26,114 nt of DNA. Source: an uncultured Anaerovibrio sp. Lineage in GTDB: Bacteria; Bacillota; Negativicutes; Selenomonadales; Selenomonadaceae. The DNA lies in assembly GCA_902785445.1 (NCBI GenBank), contig CACZYN010000027.1, forward strand, positions 1-26,114, written 5' to 3'. Every line of letters starts with the position of its first letter. Position 1 is the stretch's first letter. Positions 1 through 7,164 of this stretch are shown here, piece after piece. A model generated the notes under the pieces. The model was not told the DNA's origin. It did no database searches and saw only the letters and a list, made by a program, of their open reading frames with translations. Made by a program: the position numbers and the translations under genes.

Positions 1-1
1 C

Positions 2-640
2 GAGACCTATGATTTAAACTGGAAGTGCCGACTGCCCAAAGCCTAGCTGAATGATTTTGCTGTGCCGGACGATGGCAGCTCCGCTTTCGGCCAATACTAC
101 TACTCCTTTGATTATGGCCCGGTGCATTTCATCGCCTTAAATACCCAATTTGAAGAAATTGATCCTATCCAACCGGGACTGGTGGCAGAGCAGCTGGCCT
201 GGCTAAAGCGGGATGTGCAAGCCAGCTCCCAGCCTTGGAAGGTGGTTTTGATGCACAAGGACATCATTAACTATGATAATCTGGACAGTAATGAGCCTTT
301 GGCAGATATTGATATTGTGGGAAAAATCTTTATGCCAGCCTTTGACGAGCTGAAAATCGATTTGGTATTCACCGCCCATCAGCATACCTATCGCCGCCAT
401 GACCACATTTACAATTTTGCCCCGGCAGATCATGGACCAGTTTACATTGATACTGGTGTAGCAGGAAATTGCCGATTCGATGTACCACGCACCCAAAGGT
501 TTGACAAAATAATGCTGCCTCAACCGGAAACGGACAACTATCTTGTACTGGAGGGCAACATGTCCTCCCTGACGGTAAAATGTTTCCTTCCAGACGGAAC
601 TTTAATGGATACCTGTGTATTAACTAATAGCAAACAATAA
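2..640 (+). pseudogene. Metallophosphoesterase (purple acid phosphatase-like), 3' part, interrupted by in-frame TAG
   Basis: The 5' part lies left of the window. The frame entering at position 2 reads ETYDLNWKCRLPKA, then TAG (44-46), then LNDFAVPDDGSSAFGQYYY and on to TAA at 640. Residues on both sides of the stop belong to one calcineurin-like phosphoesterase: the leading E fits the end of a GNHE metal motif, MHKDII supplies the next metal-ligand histidine, and FTAHQHTYRR matches the late GHxH metal motif. The family hydrolyses phosphomonoesters at a dinuclear metal centre and is usually exported; no signal peptide can be judged here. GTG at 62 could open a shorter frame, but the product would lack the N-terminal metal ligands and I see no good ribosome-binding site. 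The codon would be Tyr, Gln or similar if intact. I read it as a nonsense-disrupted gene, or a sequencing error. Confident of the family, less sure that the gene is truly dead. Confidence 0.75.
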
Positions 641-707
641 TTTACTGTCAATAAAATTGGTCCAAAACTCCTATATAAAAATTCTAATAAAATTTTAATT
701 TTTGTGC

Positions 708-736
708 TTGACAGGCATATACACTAGCCGTATAAT
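708..736 (+). promoter_or_regulatory. Strong sigma-A promoter of an intergenic small RNA
   Basis: Perfect -35 TTGACA (708-713), 17-bp spacer and perfect -10 TATAAT (731-736). It points into the gene-free stretch that ends in a terminator at 821-847. The next gene to the right is on the opposite strand, so no reading frame is served by it. Confidence 0.8.
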
Positions 737-742
737 GTATAC

Positions 743-847
743 AATAAGGTCGAGAGGGTGGCCTCGTCGTTTTGTAGCACTTATATTTTGATTACGGCGG
801 ACGTCACATGACCTTCCAGAAGGCGGACAAACACTCCGCCTTTTTTT
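743..847 (+). ncRNA. Putative standalone small RNA, about 105 nt, unidentified family
   Basis: The unit starts about 7 nt after a consensus -10 box and ends at a run of seven T after a GC-rich hairpin, giving a transcript of roughly 105 nt. Visible structures are a 5' hairpin formed by CGAGAGG and CCTC-G-TCG around the loop GTGG (about 752-770), a small CCTT/AAGG hairpin (about 812-823), and the terminator stem. GGCGGAC occurs twice (796-802 and 822-828), and both copies can pair with TCCGCC (835-840), so two alternative folds exist. No start codon with a Shine-Dalgarno site and a useful frame is evident. I do not recognise SRP RNA, 6S, tmRNA, RNase P or a common riboswitch core. It could be a trans-acting sRNA or a class limited to Negativicutes. 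The transcription unit is well supported; the function is unknown. Confidence 0.6.
821..847 (+). terminator. Rho-independent terminator of the small RNA
   Basis: AGGCGGA (821-827) pairs with TCCGCCT (835-841) around a 7-nt loop, followed by T841-T847. This ends the unit started by the 708-736 promoter. Confidence 0.8.
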
Positions 848-891
848 CTTGCCAAATTAAAATTATGAAACAATTCAAAACAATAAAACAG

Positions 892-927
892 AAAAAAATC
901 ATCTGGCCATAGGTCAGATGATTTTTT
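892..927 (-). terminator. Terminator after the glucosaminidase-TPR gene
   Basis: AATCATCTG (897-905) and CAGATGATT (915-923) form a 9-bp stem around a 9-nt loop, extended by A-runs and T-runs on the two sides (892-898, 922-927). It lies 9 bp past the stop of the minus-strand gene ending at 936. The structure is symmetric, so it may also block read-through from the left. Confidence 0.75.
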
Positions 928-935
928 ATTGAATA

Positions 936-2078
936 TTATTTTTTTATCTCTTGCCAAGTAGCCTGGATGATTTCATTTTTCGGATACTTTTCCGCCAAAG
1001 TCGTCAGTTCTTCCGTTCCCTTGGCTATATCACCCTGTAATATGGACAAGCAGGCATGATTATATAAAGCTACGGAATCGTCTGGGGTGGAGCTTAAAAT
1101 CTTCTCATAAACCTCCAGGGCCTGCTGATTTTCTCCCATAATAGCCAGCAAATAGCCCTTGCCTACCAGGGCAGCGTACTTCTTTGGACGAATCTTCAAA
1201 GCCGCCTCGTATTCCGCTAGGGCTTCCTCATTTTTACCCCATTCCCGCAGCACATCACCGCAGTGGATAAAGGCCATAAGATTATAGTCATCCAAACGGG
1301 TAATCTGATGACAGGCATTCACTGCTTCCTTATAATTCCCCAGCTGGCGGGCCGTCAGATAAACGCGCTGCCAGGCAGCCACATCATCAGGATTAGCCTG
1401 GGCTTCCTTTAGGTCATTAACCAGCGGGCTGTTTTCATTGTCCCCAGACTGAGCCTCCCGCCACAGCCGAACGATTTCCTGGCCGTAGGTAGTGCCTGGC
1501 ACTGCCCATTTGCCGTTCAAATCTGTCCAATACTCCGCACAACCATGATATTGTGGATACTTCTCCACCAAGGTGTTATAGCGTGGGTCAACCAGCTGCT
1601 GTTTAGGCAGCTTCTTGGAAGCGTAAGCGATAAGATGCTGAATATGGGCCCGAATGCCCCGCTGAGGAGAATAAAAGCTGTGCCCTGGCGCCTTGTTGCC
1701 AGTAGCCCCCAAGCCACAATAATTATTCTGATCCGGGCTTACATCGTTGCCATAGCGGAAAAAATCTGTTTCCTTTAAGGCCTGGCATAATGCCACATCC
1801 GGCCGTATTCCTTCAATATCCCCCTCTTTGTAATAAGTAGCCACCAATTCCTCCAAAGAGCAATTAATCTTAGGTTCCGGGCTGCGGGCTAAGATGTATT
1901 TTACCATCTGTTCCTGAGTCACAGTAGCCGGGCCAAAGAGGGTAACCAAATCCGCCTCGGATACCTTATCCCAGCTCACCACTGGCCGATAGCTGGCCAA
2001 GGACCGGCCTGCTTCCGTGTTACTTCCCCCAAAAGTAAAAAGCAACATCATTACTAAAATGTATCTGATTAATTTCAT
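936..2078 (-). CDS. Secreted glucosaminidase-domain protein with C-terminal TPR repeats
   Basis: 380 aa. Residues 1-23 are a signal peptide (basic start, hydrophobic core, Thr-Glu-Ala before the mature part). Residues about 55-210 resemble the mannosyl-glycoprotein endo-beta-N-acetylglucosaminidase family (peptidoglycan glucosaminidase): VALCQALKETDFF carries the likely catalytic Glu103, followed by NNYCGLGA and the conserved GIRAHIQHL and KYPQYHG-like segments. Residues about 231-380 hold four TPR-like units, for example GKNEEALAEYEAALKIRP. The family cleaves glycan strands in the wall; the TPR part suggests a protein partner in the periplasm. The start is set by AGGAGG about 8 nt upstream (2087-2092). 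It sits 51 bp after the SufB-like gene with no clear promoter between, so it may be cotranscribed, although the functions look unrelated. Four cysteines in the secreted part (73, 98, 121, 180) could form disulphides. Confidence 0.8.
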   Translation of the reverse strand: MKLIRYILVMMLLFTFGGSNTEAGRSLASYRPVVSWDKVSEADLVTLFGPATVTQEQMVKYILARSPEPKINCSLEELVATYYKEGDIEGIRPDVALCQALKETDFFRYGNDVSPDQNNYCGLGATGNKAPGHSFYSPQRGIRAHIQHLIAYASKKLPKQQLVDPRYNTLVEKYPQYHGCAEYWTDLNGKWAVPGTTYGQEIVRLWREAQSGDNENSPLVNDLKEAQANPDDVAAWQRVYLTARQLGNYKEAVNACHQITRLDDYNLMAFIHCGDVLREWGKNEEALAEYEAALKIRPKKYAALVGKGYLLAIMGENQQALEVYEKILSSTPDDSVALYNHACLSILQGDIAKGTEELTTLAEKYPKNEIIQATWQEIKK

Positions 2079-2129
2079 TAAAAAAAGCCTCCTGCTAAAG
2101 ATAATCCGTAATCTATTTTTCTCCCCACC

Positions 2130-3050
2130 TTACCGCAGGAAGCCCCCAATAATCTGCTCCTCCGCCTCGGCCTCAGTGAGCCCCAATGACATAAGCTTTA
2201 TCAGCTGATCACCGGCGATTTTACCAATAGCGGCCTCATGAATAAGAGCCGCATCCACATTTTTGGCATCCAGTTTAGGTACCGCCACCACATGGGCGTT
2301 ATCCATAATGATGGCATCGCATTCCGCATGACCGTTGCACACAGTATTACCAACGATGGCAGCTTCAAAAATCTGCTCTGAACTGTCCTTGGCCACGGAC
2401 CGGGAAATAACATCAGTGCTGGAGCCCTCCCCGTTCAGTTCCACCTCGTAAACACTGGTGGCACTTTGCTCACCATGGGTCATGAGCCGCTCATGAACTA
2501 TCATGGTGGCCCCGGCAGCAAGCTCCGCCTTGGTGGTGCGATAGGTATTGTCTACGCCCTTTATCTGCACCATTTCCATATCCACATAGCTGTTTTCCTT
2601 CTGATAAACCTCGGTAACGGGATTTAATATCCGCTTGCCGCTGCCATCTCCTTCGCCATAGTGCTTTTCCACATAGCGAATCTTGGAATTCTTACCCACA
2701 AAGAAGCGGTGTACACCATCATGTTGGGAATCCTGGGTACCACAGTTATGAATACCGCACCCGGCCACAATGGTCACATCGCAGTTTTCACCGATATAAA
2801 AGTCGTTATATACCACTTCCTTGATACCGCTTTCGCTGAGTACCACCGGAATATGCACACTTTCATTTTGGGTATTGTCCTTAATATAAATATCAATACC
2901 CGGCTTATCCTGTTTCGTTACGATATCAATATTTTCCGTGGTATTACGGGCCGCCTTTTCTCCATTGGCCCGAATATTATAGGCTCCCTTAGGCATGGTA
3001 TATAAATCCGCAACTTCCTTTAAGAGCTGTTTTTGAATATTATCTATCAT
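2130..3050 (-). CDS. SufB/SufD-family Fe-S scaffold protein, short (SmsB-like)
   Basis: 306 aa. This is the core of the SufB/SufD family, a beta-helix protein that with a SufC ATPase builds Fe-S clusters in the cytoplasm. Recognisable segments are GIHNCGTQDSQHDGVHRFF, VEKHYGEGDG, a long beta-rich centre, then GHAECDAIIMDNA and LIHEAAIGKIAGDQLIKLMSLGLTEAEAEEQII, the typical C-terminus. It is much shorter than SufB of the full SUF operon (about 460-480 aa), and no sufS, sufU or sufD gene is adjacent. This fits the minimal two-gene SmsC-SmsB type described from archaea and anaerobic bacteria. The gene starts 13 bp after the SufC-like stop, with GGAGG in the gap. Family confidence is high; the exact subtype is inferred from length and context. 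Confidence 0.88.
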   Translation of the reverse strand: MIDNIQKQLLKEVADLYTMPKGAYNIRANGEKAARNTTENIDIVTKQDKPGIDIYIKDNTQNESVHIPVVLSESGIKEVVYNDFYIGENCDVTIVAGCGIHNCGTQDSQHDGVHRFFVGKNSKIRYVEKHYGEGDGSGKRILNPVTEVYQKENSYVDMEMVQIKGVDNTYRTTKAELAAGATMIVHERLMTHGEQSATSVYEVELNGEGSSTDVISRSVAKDSSEQIFEAAIVGNTVCNGHAECDAIIMDNAHVVAVPKLDAKNVDAALIHEAAIGKIAGDQLIKLMSLGLTEAEAEEQIIGGFLR

Positions 3051-3063
3051 TAATCCGTGCCTC

Positions 3064-3795
3064 CTAGTTGGCCATCTTACTGCAGGCGATATTGACTGCT
3101 GAAGCGGTGCCCAACAGCTCCGGCAAAATTTCCTCTTTACTGCCCTGCTTTTTCACCTTACCGTCTTCAATGACAATTATTTCATCAGCGATATTTAGGA
3201 TACGCTCCTGATGGGAAATAATCAGCACCGTCCCCTGAATAGACTGACGGATATTTTCAAATACCTGAATGAGATTTTGGAAGCTCCAAATATCAATGCC
3301 CGCCTCCGGCTCATCAAATATGGAGAACTTGGTACCCCGGGCCAGTACTGTGGCGATTTCAATTCGCTTCAGCTCCCCGCCGGAGAGAGAGGAATTAACC
3401 TCCCGGTCAATGTATTCCTTAGCACACAGTCCCACCTTGGACAGATATTCACAGGCGGTATTTACGGAAATATTCTTTCCCGTGGCCAGCCTAAGCAAAT
3501 CCAGCACCTTGATTCCCTTGAAATGCACTGGCTGCTGGAAGGCAAAGCTGATACCCTTTTTAGCCCGGTCAGTTATATTCAGATTGGTAATTTCCTCGCC
3601 ATCATAATACATACTGCCCCCAGTAATTGGCTTTACACCCATAATGAGCTTGGCCAGGGTGGATTTTCCCCCGCCGTTAGGGCCGGTAATGACCACAAAT
3701 TTTCCGTCATCAATCTTTAAATCCAGATGGTCAATAATGGTAATGGTCTCATTATTTTCTTCCACCTGATAGGTTATATCCTTCAATTCAAGCAT
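3064..3795 (-). CDS. SufC-like ABC ATPase (SmsC-like) of minimal Fe-S assembly system
   Basis: 243 aa from the ATG at 3795. I prefer this start to an upstream in-frame one at 3936 because MLELKDITY is the usual beginning of SufC, GGGGAGA lies just upstream, and the extra 47 residues look non-coding. Motifs: Walker A GPNGGGKST, Q-loop FAFQQP, signature SLSGGELKRIEIA, Walker B FSIFDEPEAGID and switch histidine ISHQ. The glutamate-containing FDEPEAGID string is typical of SufC. The ATPase drives conformational change in the SufB-like partner encoded 13 bp downstream. A TATAAT-like element about 47 bp upstream of the start suggests the pair has its own promoter. Confidence 0.92.
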   Translation of the reverse strand: MLELKDITYQVEENNETITIIDHLDLKIDDGKFVVITGPNGGGKSTLAKLIMGVKPITGGSMYYDGEEITNLNITDRAKKGISFAFQQPVHFKGIKVLDLLRLATGKNISVNTACEYLSKVGLCAKEYIDREVNSSLSGGELKRIEIATVLARGTKFSIFDEPEAGIDIWSFQNLIQVFENIRQSIQGTVLIISHQERILNIADEIIVIEDGKVKKQGSKEEILPELLGTASAVNIACSKMAN

Positions 3796-3841
3796 GGTAA
3801 TCTCCCCAAAAACAAAAACATAACACACAATTAACTTTATT

Positions 3842-3847
3842 ATTATA
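3842..3847 (-). promoter_or_regulatory. Possible -10 box for the SufC/SufB-like pair
   Basis: TATAAT on the minus strand, about 47 nt upstream of the SufC-like start. The surrounding 3807-3860 is A/T rich. No convincing -35 lies at 16-18 bp, so the call is tentative. Confidence 0.35.
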
Positions 3848-3905
3848 CCACAATATACGGTACCTCTTCCACAACTGCCAGGCAGACATCGATCCACTAC
3901 CTGTA

Positions 3906-4133
3906 TCAGGCTGGTCTCACTGAATATAGTACCCAAATCAGTAACAGCAACACAATAAAGGCCACAGCTTTCAAATAGCCATGCTTGCGTTCCCAGCTTT
4001 TTATCTCCAGCTCTTCCCCTGCACTTGCCTTCTTACCCATGGCCTTCAGCTCCGTCTCCATGGCTTTTTTCACACAGCTGGGACAGCTGTCGGTACTATA
4101 GGGAATTTTCTCTTCTTCTTTCGTCCTGGACAT
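3906..4133 (-). CDS. Small single-pass membrane protein of unknown function
   Basis: 75 aa, family not recognised. It has a charged N-terminus, a CPSC pair at about residues 18-21, a basic/acidic middle (about 25-50) and one C-terminal membrane segment at about 54-71 (KAVAFIVLLLLIWVLYSV). The positive residues before the segment favour the N-terminus inside. The start is supported by GGGGTG about 6-8 nt upstream of the ATG. It lies between the sensor-kinase gene and the SufC-like gene on the same strand, 62 bp after the kinase stop, with a hairpin in that gap. The CxxC pair could bind metal or be redox active, but a single pair proves nothing. The codon pattern and ribosome-binding site make a real gene likely. 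Confidence 0.6.
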   Translation of the reverse strand: MSRTKEEEKIPYSTDSCPSCVKKAMETELKAMGKKASAGEELEIKSWERKHGYLKAVAFIVLLLLIWVLYSVRPA

Positions 4134-4156
4134 ATATTCACCCCGTTAAATACAAG

Positions 4157-4182
4157 GGGACTGGGGAAGACCGCCCAGTCCC
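4157..4182 (-). terminator. Strong hairpin after the sensor kinase gene, possible weak terminator
   Basis: GGGACTGGG (4157-4165) pairs with CCCAGTCCC (4174-4182), 9 bp with an 8-nt loop. In the minus direction it is followed by CTTGTATTT, a poor U-tract, so termination may be partial and the small gene at 3906-4133 could receive read-through. Confidence 0.45.
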
Positions 4183-4195
4183 AATTTTACTTTCC

Positions 4196-7003
4196 TTAAA
4201 TCAAACCAGCAATTATCTTCATGAGTACATCAACGTCCACCGGCTTGCTCACATGGGCCTGCATACCGGCATCCTTGCAGTTTTGGATATCCTCCTCATA
4301 GGCATCCGCCGACATGGCGATAATAGGCACTATACCGGCATCCGGCCGATGAAGACTACGAATCTTCCTGGTGGCTGTAAGTCCATCCATTACCGGCATC
4401 CGCAAATCCATAATTATCAGCTGATAATGGGTTGGCTCACTGGCACTGTAAATTTCCAGCCCCTCCAGACCATTATGGGCCCAGTCAATCATATTGGCCC
4501 CATAATCTGCCAGCATAAGCTGGGTCAGCTCAGCATTTATGGCATTATCCTCCACCAGGAGTATTGGAACATCCTTTAACAAATCATTAGGGATGTCCAC
4601 CTTATTGGTGGCACCATCTTCACCATCACCAGTTTCCCCGGTATCCACCGGCCCAACCTTTATTGGCACCTCAAAGGTAAATACCGTGCCCTGATTCAAG
4701 TGACTATCTACCTGAATAGTTCCCCCCATAAGCTCAATGAACTTATGCACCAAAGAAAGCCCCAGACCAGTACCCCTGGTCCCCAAGGTCTCCTTGCGTA
4801 TTTCCTGGGTAAAGATATCAAACATGTGCTGCTGAAAGTCCTCACTCATGCCGATACCATCATCCTGTATCCGTTCCCTCAATATGGCCTGCTCGCCATT
4901 GACATCCTTTATCCACACATCCCACACTACATGGCCGCCAGCCGGAGTGTACTTGACCGCATTACTAAGCAAATTCATGGCCAGCTGCTGAAGACGGAGG
5001 CGATCCGAATATACCAGCAAGCCTTCATCACCATGTAATTCGGCTTTAAAATCAATATGGTGAGTTTCCGCATTCATGGTTATGGCGGATTTTATCAGAC
5101 CAAACAATTCATGGGGTACAATTCTGTCCTCCCGGAGCTCCATTTTACCGCTGGCCAGCTTGGACAAATCCAGTACGTCATTTACCAGGGCCAACATCAG
5201 CTTGCCGGAATCATCAATTCGCTTGAGGTATTGCTGCATTTCCTCCTTGTTGTCCGACCCCCGGGCCAAGCGGGTATAACCCAAAATACCATTCAACGGA
5301 GTCCGCATATCATGACTCATGGTGGACAGGAAATTACTCTCCGTCTCCCGGGCCCGCTCCGAAGCATCCAAGGCCGCCTGTTTGGCACTCAGCTCGGCAC
5401 TCACCTGCTTTTTATGAGAGATGTAGATGGTTCGACTGACCAAAATGGTAATCAACAACACAAAGACAAAAAACATTACCACCAGCCGAGTTGGTATGGT
5501 CCGCAAATAATCCATGGTGGTGGTTTTAGTATACACATTACGGCTGATAATGCTGACCACATCTATGTTACTTCCCTGCACAGTCTTACTGAGGATGGAA
5601 TTAAGCAGATAATTCTCCGGCAGAAGCTGACCACAGCATTCAATATAAATATTCTCTATGCCCTCTACCAGGAGCTCATCCGTCTCCCGTCGGCTGGTCA
5701 GCCAGTTTAGCTGGGCCATATTGCAGAATACAGCGTCAACCCGCTTGTCCGTCAAGGCATCATAGCACTGGTCTATACTGCCATATCCTTTGAACTCCAC
5801 ATCACCAAATCTATCCCTAAGCATTTTCTCCACATTAGGAGGAACCCGGCCAATAAAGGCCGCCGTATGAATATCGGTTACATCAGTACGCTTTATGGTA
5901 AACATATTTAGGGTAAAGTAGGTCTTGGTAAGGGCCAAGCCCTTTTCTTCACTGGCAATGATATCCTGAGTGGTTATACCATAGATATCCACCTCACCGG
6001 CATGAAGGGCTTCCGCTACCTCCCGCCGATTTCCATATGGCTTAAATTCCACCTGCCAATTTAATTCCTTGGCTATCTGACGGTACAAATCTGCCGTTAT
6101 CCCCGCCACGGCTCCGTCACTGTTAATAAAGGAAAATGGCGCCTGATTAACCAGGAAAGCTACCCTAAGAACCGGGTGATTATTGATATAAGCCTTCTCT
6201 TCTTCCGACAGGGGCAGTGCTTCATCTTCCCGATAATGACGGTATTTGTCATGGACCTTCTCCGGGTACAGGGGATCCTCGTATAAAATGCGGTTCATGG
6301 CCGCATCCACCTTGTTTTTCAGCTCTATTTGGTTTCGGCCAAATATCGGATAATAAGTATTGGCAACAATATTAAAGGCGGCCCGATAACTTTGGGAATA
6401 TTTAGCCGTAAAGGTAATAATCCCATCCAGTTCCCCCGCATCCATGGCGGCATAAAGTTTATCATCATTATCGAACAGAATAAATTCCGGCTGTATATTA
6501 CTGCGTTGGACCCATTCCTGGGCCCGGGTGTACATAATGGAGGAGCTGACTACCCCCAGTTTTTTTCCATCGAATTCCGCCGGGTTGCCATAGCTGAACC
6601 GACTGTCATCCTTACGCACCCGTACACTGGCCTGGCTGGAGAAAAAACCCGTATTGGCAAACAAAAACCGCTCTTTTCGTTCCGGGTTAGGAGAAATTCC
6701 CAGGGCCATCTGGATCTCACCATTATCCAGACCACTGAACATATCTCCAATGGTATCATAAGGCTGAAATACTGGTTTTAGATTGGCATATTGAGCAATC
6801 TTGTACATATATTCCGCATCAAATCCAAAATAAATCCCGGACTCGTTACGCATAACAAATCCCGGCTGCAATACAACGCCCACAGATACTGTCTGCCGTT
6901 CATCAGGAACCGTGTCCGCATACAGAACCTGACAAGGCAGCAAAGTCCAACAAAGAATATATATGAGAAAAAAGCGAAGGAATGAGGAAAATCGTATTTC
7001 CAT
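4196..7003 (-). CDS. Hybrid sensor histidine kinase with two periplasmic solute-binding domains (BvgS/EvgS-type)
   Basis: 935 aa. Order: signal peptide 1-29; two SBP_bac_3-type domains (about 37-255 and 275-485) that bind small ligands in the periplasm; one membrane helix 505-527; helical linker; HisKA with H-box TMSHDMRTPLNGILGY (phosphorylated His564); HATPase with N-box NLLSNAVKYT (Asn681), G1 DDGIGM (714-719) and G2 GTGLGLSL; an acidic Gly-rich linker about 785-805; and a receiver domain 811-935 with EDN (818-820), phospho-acceptor Asp866 in IIMDLRMPVMDG, and Lys920 in SKP. No PAS and no C-terminal Hpt domain are present, unlike BvgS itself. No response regulator or Hpt gene is adjacent, so its output partner lies elsewhere. 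The start has GAGGAGGAG about 6 nt upstream. Ligand unknown. Confidence 0.9.
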   Translation of the reverse strand: MEIRFSSFLRFFLIYILCWTLLPCQVLYADTVPDERQTVSVGVVLQPGFVMRNESGIYFGFDAEYMYKIAQYANLKPVFQPYDTIGDMFSGLDNGEIQMALGISPNPERKERFLFANTGFFSSQASVRVRKDDSRFSYGNPAEFDGKKLGVVSSSIMYTRAQEWVQRSNIQPEFILFDNDDKLYAAMDAGELDGIITFTAKYSQSYRAAFNIVANTYYPIFGRNQIELKNKVDAAMNRILYEDPLYPEKVHDKYRHYREDEALPLSEEEKAYINNHPVLRVAFLVNQAPFSFINSDGAVAGITADLYRQIAKELNWQVEFKPYGNRREVAEALHAGEVDIYGITTQDIIASEEKGLALTKTYFTLNMFTIKRTDVTDIHTAAFIGRVPPNVEKMLRDRFGDVEFKGYGSIDQCYDALTDKRVDAVFCNMAQLNWLTSRRETDELLVEGIENIYIECCGQLLPENYLLNSILSKTVQGSNIDVVSIISRNVYTKTTTMDYLRTIPTRLVVMFFVFVLLITILVSRTIYISHKKQVSAELSAKQAALDASERARETESNFLSTMSHDMRTPLNGILGYTRLARGSDNKEEMQQYLKRIDDSGKLMLALVNDVLDLSKLASGKMELREDRIVPHELFGLIKSAITMNAETHHIDFKAELHGDEGLLVYSDRLRLQQLAMNLLSNAVKYTPAGGHVVWDVWIKDVNGEQAILRERIQDDGIGMSEDFQQHMFDIFTQEIRKETLGTRGTGLGLSLVHKFIELMGGTIQVDSHLNQGTVFTFEVPIKVGPVDTGETGDGEDGATNKVDIPNDLLKDVPILLVEDNAINAELTQLMLADYGANMIDWAHNGLEGLEIYSASEPTHYQLIIMDLRMPVMDGLTATRKIRSLHRPDAGIVPIIAMSADAYEEDIQNCKDAGMQAHVSKPVDVDVLMKIIAGLI

Positions 7004-7022
7004 ATCAGAACTCCTCCTCGTA

Positions 7023-7075
7023 ACAGTTAACAGTCATATGTGTTATCTATTATAATTCGACATTTTTACAGTTAA
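7023..7075 (-). promoter_or_regulatory. Sensor kinase promoter region with ACAGTTAA repeats
   Basis: On the minus strand TATAAT (7049-7054) is preceded, 15 bp away, by TTAACT (7070-7075), a weak -35. The plus-strand octamer ACAGTTAA occurs at 7023-7030 and 7068-7075, one copy on each side of the -10. The copy at 7023 is part of a tandem AACAG-TT-AACAG. These could be operator sites or chance in A/T-rich DNA. Confidence 0.4.
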
Positions 7076-7096
7076 TCCTTTTTATCATAAGCCAAC

Positions 7097-7128
7097 AAAA
7101 AAGAGATTGGGGAAAATCCCCAATCTCT
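7097..7128 (-). terminator. purA terminator
   Basis: AGAGATTGGGGA (7102-7113) pairs with TCCCCAATCTCT (7117-7128): a 12-bp stem with a 3-nt loop, followed in the minus direction by a T-run (complement of A7097-A7102). It ends the purB-purA unit 37 bp past the purA stop. Confidence 0.9.
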
Positions 7129-7164
7129 GAAACTCATCCTCACCACTAGGGAGGGCTTGTGAAC

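Noticed and set aside
743..847. SRP RNA, 6S RNA or a cyclic-di-GMP riboswitch in the gene-free stretch
   Set aside because: The conserved cores I would expect (for example the SRP apical loop motif) are not present, and no gene follows on the same strand.
3796..3936. N-terminal extension of the SufC-like protein
   Set aside because: The true start at 3795 has a ribosome-binding site and the usual MLELKD beginning. The extension overlaps the probable promoter and the end of the small membrane protein gene.
4025..5710. Long plus-strand open frames opposite the sensor kinase gene
   Set aside because: These are shadow frames of a strongly supported minus-strand kinase and show no domain motifs or ribosome-binding sites.
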